Positions 1-6,693 of a stretch of 12,870 nucleotides of DNA are shown here, in pieces. The notes under the pieces were generated by a model. It worked only from the letters and a program-made list of their open reading frames with translations, made no database searches and was not told the DNA's origin. How positions within the stretch are numbered: position 1 is the stretch's first letter; every line of letters starts with the position of its first letter. The translations under genes and the position numbers were made by a program. The stretch covers positions 1 through 12,870 of the forward strand of contig DASRUE010000157.1 of the NCBI GenBank assembly GCA_035687895.1, in the 5' to 3' direction. Origin of the DNA: JAERML01 sp035687895. Its GTDB lineage: Bacteria > Bacteroidota > Ignavibacteria > UBA10030 > UBA6906.

Positions 1-1350
1 TTATTTAGACGTGATGTCCACTTCCAGAAGGGCGTCTCTTGCGCTGGCTGTCACGGGGGTGATGCGTCGGCCGAGGAGATGGAGCAGGCCATGGCAACCG
101 AAAAGGGATTCATCGGTGTTCCCAAAGGAGACGGCATTTCCAACGCGTGCGCGCGATGTCATTCCAATGCGACCATCATGGTGAAGCAGTTCAATTCGAC
201 CCTGCCGAGAAACCAGTTGGAGGTGCTTTCGGCGAGTGTCCATGGAAAACTCTCCACGACGGGGAAAGAGCACATTGCGCAGTGTACGACCTGCCACGAT
301 GCGCATGGAATCGTCTCGACGAAAGAACCGGGCTCGCCCGTCTTTCCGCTCAATGTTACGAAGACGTGCGCGAAGTGTCACGCTGATGCTGCCTTCATGC
401 GCATGTATAATCCCGCTTTGCCCATTGACCAACTCGACAAATACCGAGCGAGCGTTCACGGCATGAAAAACGCCCACGGTGATGTCAAAGTCGCAGCCTG
501 CGCGAGTTGCCACGGCAGCCATGACATCCGTTCTGCGAGTGATGTGAAATCAAGAGTATATGCCCTAAACCTCCCCACAACCTGTGGGGCCTGCCACGCC
601 AATGCGAAGTACATGAAGGGTTATAGGATCCCGACCGACCAAGTGAAAAGATTTTCCAGTAGCGTTCATGGAAAGGCGCTTCTTGAGAAACACGATCTTG
701 GTGCACCTGCGTGCAATGATTGTCATGGCAATCATGGAGCAGCGCCACCAGGTGTGGAATCAATTTCCAAGGTATGCGGAACCTGTCACGCCCTGAATGC
801 AACGCTCTTTGCCTCAAGTCCGCACAAGAAGGCGTTTGACAAGCGGAGGCTCCCGGAATGCGAGACGTGTCACGGCTATCACGAGATTGTTGCTGCGACA
901 GACGACCTGCTTGGTGTGTCGCCGGAGGCCACGTGCAGCCGGTGCCATCGCGAAAACCAAAACGCAAAAGGATACCTGGCAGCGAAGACAATGCGGCACT
1001 TGATCGACAGTCTGGAATCATCCGAAAAGCGAGCAGATTCGCTCGTTGCTGATGCCGAGCAGAAAGGGATGGAAGTCTCTGAAGCCAGGTTCAAGCTGCG
1101 CGATGCCCGGCAAGCACGGCTGCAGTCGCGCACAATGGTACACGCTTTCAATGAAGAGAAGTTCCGTGAGGTCATTGGCGCAGGACTGAACGTATCCTCC
1201 ATTGTTGCCGGCGAAGGACAGGCCGCCGTCGACGAGTATTTCTTCCGAAGGTGGGGGTTGGGAGTGGCGACGCTCATTATTACCATCGTAGCGGGATCGC
1301 TCTACCTCACCATACGCATGATTGAAAAGACACAAGAGCGCCAAAAGTAG
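1..1350 (+). CDS. Multihaem cytochrome c, at least 10 haems, C-terminal membrane anchor (5' partial)
   Basis: The frame is open from base 1, so the gene starts before the window. An ATG exists at 79, but a CXXCH (CAGCH, bases 40-54) lies upstream of it in frame, so 79 is not the true start. Ten CXXCH motifs are visible, at window residues 14, 50, 95, 123, 167, 195, 238, 259, 287 and 312. The unit SVHG ... CxxCHxxH followed by a second CxxCH recurs about every 70 residues, the pattern of 'doubled CXXCH'/cytochrome c3-like families; the extra His residues are candidate distal ligands. Residues about 330-385 are charged, haem-free and helical-looking (stalk or coiled coil). A single hydrophobic helix at about 420-439 is followed by a positively charged tail, which predicts haems in the periplasm and the C-terminus inside. 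Role inferred: membrane-tethered electron carrier. I do not recognise a named gene. Confidence 0.93.
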   Translation, partial: LFRRDVHFQKGVSCAGCHGGDASAEEMEQAMATEKGFIGVPKGDGISNACARCHSNATIMVKQFNSTLPRNQLEVLSASVHGKLSTTGKEHIAQCTTCHDAHGIVSTKEPGSPVFPLNVTKTCAKCHADAAFMRMYNPALPIDQLDKYRASVHGMKNAHGDVKVAACASCHGSHDIRSASDVKSRVYALNLPTTCGACHANAKYMKGYRIPTDQVKRFSSSVHGKALLEKHDLGAPACNDCHGNHGAAPPGVESISKVCGTCHALNATLFASSPHKKAFDKRRLPECETCHGYHEIVAATDDLLGVSPEATCSRCHRENQNAKGYLAAKTMRHLIDSLESSEKRADSLVADAEQKGMEVSEARFKLRDARQARLQSRTMVHAFNEEKFREVIGAGLNVSSIVAGEGQAAVDEYFFRRWGLGVATLIITIVAGSLYLTIRMIEKTQERQK

Positions 1351-1381
1351 TTCTGCTCCCAATTTTGAGAAGGTTGCTTGG

Positions 1382-1405
1382 AGATTTTGTCAATTCTGAA
1401 AATCT
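1382..1405. repeat. AT-rich inverted repeat downstream of the first cytochrome gene
   Basis: AGATTTT (1382-1388) and AAAATCT (1399-1405) are perfect 7-base arms around a 10-base loop, about 30 bases after the stop of the preceding gene. It could form a weak transcript-end hairpin. It is AT-rich and has no T-run behind it, so it is not a convincing intrinsic terminator. Confidence 0.3.
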
Positions 1406-1451
1406 AACTGCAGTACACAACCAGTTCGTAGAGAACCTATTGGCACAAGTC

Positions 1452-1481
1452 TTGACGCTTCTTGGTCTTTAGACCTAGAGT
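1452..1481 (+). promoter_or_regulatory. Possible promoter with embedded palindrome before the complex operon
   Basis: TTGACG at 1452-1457 and TAGAGT at 1476-1481, 18 bases apart, loosely resemble sigma70 -35 and -10 boxes. The palindrome GGTCT-TT-AGACC (1464-1475) sits between them, where an operator could lie. The -10 match is only 4 of 6, and the implied leader before the ATG at 1499 is very short. Bacteroidota-type genomes often use a different consensus. It lies in the 148-base gap that separates the first cytochrome from the six-gene operon, so some promoter here is reasonable. Confidence 0.22.
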
Positions 1482-1498
1482 ACTCTCTGAATGTCATC

Positions 1499-1771
1499 AT
1501 GGATGACAAGTCCAAATCGGTTCAACAGAAGATGGTCTTTCTCGCCCAGGTCGTGAGTGTCTCGCTCATTTGGGTGTTTGTCATTGGCATCGGTATCTGG
1601 ATTGCGAATCTCATCTCCCTATCTCTTGAACTCCATGATGTTCCCGGAGCCTCGGTCGGGATCAGCATAGTTGCGATTCCGGTCTTCTTCGCGCTCGCAG
1701 GCATCCTGACATACGTTTTCATCGGACTACAGAAGAAGCATCCATCTTCGCACACATCTGAGGAGAAATAG
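1499..1771 (+). CDS. Small two-helix inner-membrane protein of unknown function
   Basis: This 90-residue protein has a short polar N-terminus, a hydrophobic helix at about 13-38, a short loop with LELHDVPG, a second helix at about 50-77, and a Lys/His/Ser-rich tail. It has no cysteines, so it cannot attach haem c. Its stop is one base before the ATG of the next cytochrome gene, whose GAGGAG ribosome binding site (1760-1765) lies inside this coding region, so the two are almost certainly co-transcribed. There is no clear Shine-Dalgarno before its own ATG. Its place at the head of the operon suggests an accessory or assembly subunit of the membrane complex. A small two-helix subunit in the manner of ActD of alternative complex III is one idea, but I see no specific motif to support it. 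Confidence 0.75.
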   Translation: MDDKSKSVQQKMVFLAQVVSVSLIWVFVIGIGIWIANLISLSLELHDVPGASVGISIVAIPVFFALAGILTYVFIGLQKKHPSSHTSEEK

Positions 1772-1772
1772 C

Positions 1773-2933
1773 ATGCGCCTCCCAGGATTGTTCAGAGGTC
1801 TCCTGTTCGTTATTCCTGCCTCGCTTTCAGCCCAACAGATCGAACTTCCCGATAATCCGCTCAAAGGTCAGATTATTTTTGAAGAAAAAGGCTGCATCGA
1901 GTGCCACGCAATCGGTGGCTACGGTGGGACAGAGGGGCCTGACCTCAGTCAGGAGTTGTACTTCGGGAGTGTCCTCGAATTGGCCTCGATCATCTGGAAT
2001 CACACTCCTCAGATGAACCGGAAGTTCCGCCAGATGAGGAGTGATCGTCCACAATTCACAGAAGGTGAGATGCTTGATCTTTTTGGGTTCCTCTACTACC
2101 TCCGTTACCTCGGAGAGCCTGGCAGTGTGGCGAAGGGGAGGAAGCTGCTGGAGACAAAGGGATGCATAACGTGTCACGCGATTGCTGGAGAGGGCGGCAC
2201 AGTGGGACCCAACCTGGAACACATCCAGCACTACGCTTCACCCTTGTACATCGTGCAGGCAATGTGGAACCACGGCCCGAAGATGCAAGAGCAAATCAAG
2301 AAATCCAGTATGAAGTATCCGACACTCAGCGGGAGAGACATCAACGATATCACTGTGTATATCCGCCAGGCGACGGTGGGAGGTGCAGAAGTTCGGATGT
2401 CACCCGGCGAGCCGACCAAGGGGAGAGAAGTTTTCAAGAGCAAAGGGTGCATGAAGTGTCACCTCGTCGAAGGGAAGGCGAAGAAGATCGGTCCTACCCT
2501 CTCGAGCATTGAGTTGAAAAAGGGAGTTACCGAAGCCGCAAGCCTGATGTGGAATCACGGACCCGTGATGATGGAACGCATGAAGAAGGAGTCGATTGAC
2601 TGGCCACGCTTCGAAGGAAACGAGATGGCCGATCTGATTGCGTACCTCTACTTCCTTGGCTTCGAGGATAAACCCGGTGACGCGGCAAAGGGTGAGAGCG
2701 CCTTCCGGGCGAACGGGTGCAACGATTGTCACAAAAGCGGCACTGGAAGCAAAGCACCCGATTTCGCGACGGGCAAGCGCTTTAAATCGCCAATCCAGAT
2801 GATCCAACTCATGTGGAACCACGCAACCGACATGGAAGACCTGTTTATTGCACAGAACAAGGAGTGGCCACAGCTCGAGACGAAAGACATGCGCGACATT
2901 TACGCGTATCTCAGAAAGGTTACGGAGAAGTAG
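1773..2933 (+). CDS. Secreted cytochrome c with four tandem class-I-like domains
   Basis: The 386-residue protein has a signal peptide (cleavage likely after ASLSA at residue 20) and four CXXCH motifs: CIECH at 41, CITCH at 131, CMKCH at 226 and CNDCH at 316. Each is 90-95 residues from the next, so the protein is a fourfold repeat of a mono-haem domain of about 92 residues. Every repeat carries WNH followed four residues later by Met (W75-M81, W165-M171, W260-M266, W348-M354), giving a probable Met sixth ligand with a conserved Trp/His in front. Repeats also share GxxxFxxKGC before the haem and a W/YP...DxxxYLR-like C-terminal helix. Met ligation suggests relatively high potential, unlike the bis-His multihaem proteins around it. 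GAGGAG at 1760-1765 supports the ATG. Role inferred: periplasmic electron shuttle or electron-accepting subunit for the complex encoded downstream. Confidence 0.93.
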   Translation: MRLPGLFRGLLFVIPASLSAQQIELPDNPLKGQIIFEEKGCIECHAIGGYGGTEGPDLSQELYFGSVLELASIIWNHTPQMNRKFRQMRSDRPQFTEGEMLDLFGFLYYLRYLGEPGSVAKGRKLLETKGCITCHAIAGEGGTVGPNLEHIQHYASPLYIVQAMWNHGPKMQEQIKKSSMKYPTLSGRDINDITVYIRQATVGGAEVRMSPGEPTKGREVFKSKGCMKCHLVEGKAKKIGPTLSSIELKKGVTEAASLMWNHGPVMMERMKKESIDWPRFEGNEMADLIAYLYFLGFEDKPGDAAKGESAFRANGCNDCHKSGTGSKAPDFATGKRFKSPIQMIQLMWNHATDMEDLFIAQNKEWPQLETKDMRDIYAYLRKVTEK

Positions 2934-2992
2934 AAGCACGAGATGAATTCCAACACGTCAGTCCGTGAACATATGCTCTCAGCCTTGGGTCC

Positions 2993-3517
2993 ATGTCGAG
3001 AACGGTAAGAACATACGTCACCATCGGGGTCATTGTCAGCATCGTCGGTCTGCTTTCGCTTTTCCTGCGCGCCGTTTTGCCTGCCAGCCCCAACGTAGTC
3101 CAACCGATCGCTTACAATCACAAGATCCACATCGAGACCGTCGGTTTGAACTGCAAGGACTGTCATCTGAACGTCGAGACGATGGCGAAGGCGAGCATTC
3201 CTGCACTCGAGGTATGCCAGGCCTGCCACAACGAGGAGCCGATCTCGAAGTCACCCATAGAAAAGGAACTTCTGCAGTACGTTTCGGAGAAAAAGGAAAT
3301 TCCATGGGTGCAAATCTATTCCGTGCCTGAGCAAGTGTACTTCTCGCATCGGCGACACGTGATGATCGGTGGCCTGGAGTGTTCGAGCTGCCATGGCGAA
3401 ATTGCTGCAATGACGACGCCGGTATCGTACCAGGCTGTGCCTGTGACAATGAAGAACTGCATGGCCTGCCACAAGCAGAACAAGGTGACGAACGATTGTC
3501 TGACATGCCACCTGTAA
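2993..3517 (+). CDS. Membrane-anchored pentahaem cytochrome c (ActA/QrcA-like, c7-type fold)
   Basis: The 174-residue protein has an uncleaved-looking N-terminal helix (about 8-29) and five CXXCH motifs at residues 54, 75, 130, 156 and 169. The YNHKIH and FSHRRH segments before haems 1 and 3 supply the distal-His pattern of the cytochrome c7/c3 family. The next three genes encode the other core subunits of a Qrc- or ACIII-like complex. In those complexes the cytochrome subunit is ActA (pentahaem, N-terminal helix) or QrcA (hexahaem); the haem count and anchor here match ActA better. The ATG at 2993 has only a weak ribosome binding site, but a stop codon upstream in frame (2966) leaves no better ATG. 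The following gene starts 15 bases after the stop. Role inferred: passes electrons between soluble periplasmic cytochromes and the iron-sulfur subunits. Confidence 0.9.
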   Translation: MSRTVRTYVTIGVIVSIVGLLSLFLRAVLPASPNVVQPIAYNHKIHIETVGLNCKDCHLNVETMAKASIPALEVCQACHNEEPISKSPIEKELLQYVSEKKEIPWVQIYSVPEQVYFSHRRHVMIGGLECSSCHGEIAAMTTPVSYQAVPVTMKNCMACHKQNKVTNDCLTCHL

Positions 3518-3532
3518 CACAAATGAGCGCAT

Positions 3533-5989
3533 ATGGAGATTAGACGGCGAGATTTTCTGAAACTGTTTGGCGGGCTAACCGGCAGCGCCGTTCTCGGCGG
3601 CTGCGCGCTCGAGGATGTCTTCGAGATGCCAGGGCGACTTATCGCGCAAGCAAAGAGCGGTCCGGGTATTGAGACGTGGAAGAACACAACATGCGGTTTG
3701 TGTCCGGGCGGGTGTGGCATTCGTGTCCGTCTGATCGACGGTCTTCCAGTCTACGTGAAGGGAAATCCAGCGTATCCGATCAACCAGGGTGGAATGTGCC
3801 CGTTGGGACTCAATGCACTCCATCACCTGTATCACCCTGATCGCCTCAAGGGACCGATGAAGCAAGTCGGCAAACCCGGCAGTGGAAAGTGGGAGCCGAT
3901 CAGTTGGGATGACGCTCTTAAAATTGTCTCTGACAGACTCACAGAACTGCGGAACGAAGGAAAGCCTCATCAAGTTACGTTTCTCGGTCACGAAACGCGC
4001 GGGTTGATGCACCAGCACATTGCGCGATTCATGCGCGCGTACGGATCTCCGAACTACTTCCAGTTCTCCTCCGATCAGAATGGTGGTGTTCCCTACATGC
4101 TCCTTCAGGGACGTTCACAAATCCCGGCGGGTGATCTTCTGAATGCGAAGCTCATCGTAAGCTTCGGCTCGAACTTTCTGGAGGAAGGCTACTCTCCAAT
4201 CTACTACACGAAGCTGTACAGTCATCACCGGGAGACGGAGACGCGCTACATTCAGATTGAGCCACGCTTGAGCCTCACGGCATCGAATGCTGATCGGTGG
4301 GTTCCGATCCGGCCGGGGACGTATGGTGCGTTGGCACTTGGGATTGCGTACGTCCTCATCCGCGAGGAACTCTACGACAAAGAGTTCGTGAAGGCGCACA
4401 CGTTTGGGTTCGACGAGTGGGCAGATCGGAATGGCCAGAAGCACCTCGACTTCAAGAGCTTCATTCTCGGGAATTATTACCCCGAACGTGTCGCGGAGTT
4501 GACGGGTGTTCCCAGCGCGACGATCCTGGAGATTGCTCGTGAGCTGGGGAACACACGCCCTGCGCTGGTCATCGGAGGTGAAGGAGTGATCGGCAATACC
4601 AACGGCACGTTTGCTCTTATGGCTGTCCACAGTCTGAACGCGCTGCTGGGGAACTTCGAACGAACAGGCGGTATCTACACTATCGACGAGCCGCCGTTTG
4701 GAAAACTGCCGACAGTTCAAGAAGATACCGTGGCGAAGCAAGGCAATGGTCAGTCGCTTGTAGCAGGCTCTTACGACACAAGTTTCCCACTCACCGATTT
4801 CTCCATCGAAAGCTTCACGAAGAATGTTCTGGCTGATCGTCCGTATCCGACCAGCGTGCTCTTCCTCCACGATGGCAATCCGCTCTTTCAAACGCTGAAC
4901 CATCACGAGTTTGCCAAGGCGCTTCAAAAAATTACTCTCGTTGTCAGCTTCGATTCCGTCATGAACGAGACGAGCGAGTATGCACACCTTATCCTGCCCG
5001 ACCATACGTTCATGGAGACGTGGGATGAAGTCTCGAATGTGTCGTCCGTGGCATTCACACATGTCGGGATCCAGCAGCCTGTCATCTCACCACTCTACGA
5101 GACGCGCCACACGGGCGATGTGTTGATCGACCTTGCCAAACGGGTCGGCGGGACTGTTGCAGCTTCGTTCCCCTTCGAGAATTACCAGGATGTTCTGAAA
5201 CACGGGTTGAAAGGCGTCTATGAATCGGGTGGAGGTGCCATTGTTTCTGAAGGCGTGAAGCGAATGTGGCTGGAGTACCTGCAGCAGCGAGGATGGCACA
5301 TAGGCCGGTACAGCTCGTTCGACGAGTTCTGGACGCTGCTGCTTGAGCATGGCGGGTGGTGGAACCCGATCCGCAAACCGAGGTCGTGGGAGAAGGTGTT
5401 TCAGACACCCTCAGGGAGGTTCGAGTTCTACTCACAGCGATTGAAGTCAACTGTCGATGCTCTGGTCGAGGAATCCGGCGGGAAGAGTTCTCCTCAGAAT
5501 CTGGAACTCATCCTGAACCAACTGAATATTTCTGCTCGCGGCGACAGCGCATTCCTTCCTCACCATGAACCTGTCCCCTATGCGACAGATATGCCGCTGC
5601 ACCTTGTCACGTTCCAACCGCTGACAGTTCGGGATGGTAACGGCGCACATCTGCCGATGATGCAAGAGATGTTCGGCTACACTGTTCGACGATACTGGGA
5701 TTCGTGGGTGGAAATCCATCCCAAGACGGCGGCAGAGTATGGCATTGCCGACGGCCAGTGGGTGTGGTTGGAGTCCTCCGTGGCGAACATCAAGGTGCAA
5801 GCAAAGATTAGTCCCGGCATCCTGCCGAACGTCGTCGCTGTTCCATTCGGCTTGGGACACACGTCCTACGGTAGATACGCAGAAGGGCATGGTGTGAATC
5901 CGAACTCCATCATGCGAAACGCGTACGACCTTGTGAGCGGAAAACCGGCCCTCGAGTTGACCAAAGTGAAAATGTCTGTAGCCACGTGA
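3533..5989 (+). CDS. Molybdopterin-oxidoreductase-fold subunit, Tat-exported probable lipoprotein (QrcB / ActB N-half-like)
   Basis: The 818-residue protein begins with a twin-arginine signal (RRRDFLKL, residues 4-11) followed by a lipobox-like LGGC (Cys24), so it is probably folded in the cytoplasm, exported by Tat and lipid-anchored on the periplasmic side. A [4Fe-4S] motif, CxxCxxxC-x27-C, uses Cys54, 57, 61 and 89. The rest has the DMSO-reductase-family layout: the GSPN segment at 171, the VSFGSNFLE block near 209-217, HDGNP in the middle and a C-terminal cofactor-binding domain (VEIHPKTAAEYGI, then QWVWLES). These five cysteines are the only ones in the protein. Where many relatives carry a Cys (or Sec) Mo ligand just after GSPN, this one has S179-S180-D181. 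It therefore uses Ser/Asp or has no catalytic metal, as reported for QrcB. No substrate can be assigned. A true reductase or dehydrogenase of the polysulfide, arsenate or tetrathionate type is less likely given the neighbours, but not excluded. Confidence 0.92.
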   Translation: MEIRRRDFLKLFGGLTGSAVLGGCALEDVFEMPGRLIAQAKSGPGIETWKNTTCGLCPGGCGIRVRLIDGLPVYVKGNPAYPINQGGMCPLGLNALHHLYHPDRLKGPMKQVGKPGSGKWEPISWDDALKIVSDRLTELRNEGKPHQVTFLGHETRGLMHQHIARFMRAYGSPNYFQFSSDQNGGVPYMLLQGRSQIPAGDLLNAKLIVSFGSNFLEEGYSPIYYTKLYSHHRETETRYIQIEPRLSLTASNADRWVPIRPGTYGALALGIAYVLIREELYDKEFVKAHTFGFDEWADRNGQKHLDFKSFILGNYYPERVAELTGVPSATILEIARELGNTRPALVIGGEGVIGNTNGTFALMAVHSLNALLGNFERTGGIYTIDEPPFGKLPTVQEDTVAKQGNGQSLVAGSYDTSFPLTDFSIESFTKNVLADRPYPTSVLFLHDGNPLFQTLNHHEFAKALQKITLVVSFDSVMNETSEYAHLILPDHTFMETWDEVSNVSSVAFTHVGIQQPVISPLYETRHTGDVLIDLAKRVGGTVAASFPFENYQDVLKHGLKGVYESGGGAIVSEGVKRMWLEYLQQRGWHIGRYSSFDEFWTLLLEHGGWWNPIRKPRSWEKVFQTPSGRFEFYSQRLKSTVDALVEESGGKSSPQNLELILNQLNISARGDSAFLPHHEPVPYATDMPLHLVTFQPLTVRDGNGAHLPMMQEMFGYTVRRYWDSWVEIHPKTAAEYGIADGQWVWLESSVANIKVQAKISPGILPNVVAVPFGLGHTSYGRYAEGHGVNPNSIMRNAYDLVSGKPALELTKVKMSVAT

Positions 5990-6006
5990 GAGAAGGAGCA
6001 GACTGA

Positions 6007-6693
6007 ATGCCGAAGTGGGCAATGGTGATCGACCTCGATAAGTGCACGGGCTGCGGTGCGTGCATGGCAGCGTGCAACATGGAGAACAACGTCGCCATCG
6101 TCGCACCGAAGGAGGCGCAAGAGGGACACGTGATGTTCTGGATGGATATGATCACCTCCTACGAGGGTGAGTATCCGAACATCGAAGTGAAGCGGATGCC
6201 GAAACCGTGCTACCACTGCGACGATCCTCCGTGCATCAAGGTGTGCCCCGTGGGCGCGACGTTCCGGAACGAAGAAGGGTTGGTCGGCCAGGTGTATATG
6301 CGCTGCATCGGCTGTCGCTACTGCATGGCGGCATGTCCATTCACTGCAAAGGTGTACAACTGGGGTGAACCACAGTGGATTGATGGTGCGACGACGTGTT
6401 TCAACCCCGATGTGTCCCGTCGGATGGTCGGTGTGGTGGAGAAGTGCTCGTTCTGCGCCCATCGTCTCATCAAGGTGAAGGAAGATGCAGACCAGGAAGA
6501 GCGAGCGATCCGCGATGGTGAGTACGTGCCTGCGTGTATGGAGAACTGCCCAGCTGATGCGATCTACTTCGGTGACATCGAAGACAGGCAGAGCATGGTG
6601 CACAAGCTTTCCCGCAACTACAGAGCATTCCGGGTCATGGAAGACCTGGGTGTCGAGCCGAAACTCTATTACCTCTCGAAGAGGAAGGCGTAA
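6007..6693 (+). CDS. Four-cluster ferredoxin-type iron-sulfur subunit (QrcC / PsrB / ActB C-half-like)
   Basis: This 228-residue protein has no signal peptide. Cysteine groups at 13/16/19/23, 68/71/76/80, 100/103/106/110 and 147/150/177/181 give four complete [4Fe-4S] sets in the order typical of the DmsB/PsrB family. All sixteen ligands are present; in ACIII one of the equivalent clusters is [3Fe-4S], whereas here every site has its four Cys. Cys131 is extra. Like its relatives it is presumably co-exported as a passenger with the Tat-signal-bearing subunit, and it forms the wire from the pentahaem cytochrome towards the membrane subunit. GAAGGAG (5992-5998) sits eight bases before the ATG. 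Its stop overlaps the next start as TAATG, a sign of translational coupling. Confidence 0.95.
   Translation: MPKWAMVIDLDKCTGCGACMAACNMENNVAIVAPKEAQEGHVMFWMDMITSYEGEYPNIEVKRMPKPCYHCDDPPCIKVCPVGATFRNEEGLVGQVYMRCIGCRYCMAACPFTAKVYNWGEPQWIDGATTCFNPDVSRRMVGVVEKCSFCAHRLIKVKEDADQEERAIRDGEYVPACMENCPADAIYFGDIEDRQSMVHKLSRNYRAFRVMEDLGVEPKLYYLSKRKA

Noticed and set aside
79..81. ATG at 79 as the start of the first cytochrome
   Set aside because: The frame is open to base 1 and holds a perfect CAGCH haem motif at 40-54, so the gene begins before the window.
4115..5062. 315-codon minus-strand frame inside the molybdopterin-fold gene
   Set aside because: It lies wholly antisense to a strongly supported gene and has no recognisable domain. 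Codon bias of the + strand gene explains it.
3533..5989. Assignment as a specific arsenate, tetrathionate, polysulfide or selenate reductase
   Set aside because: There is no Cys ligand, no substrate-specific motif I can verify, and the gene set matches quinone:cytochrome complexes better.
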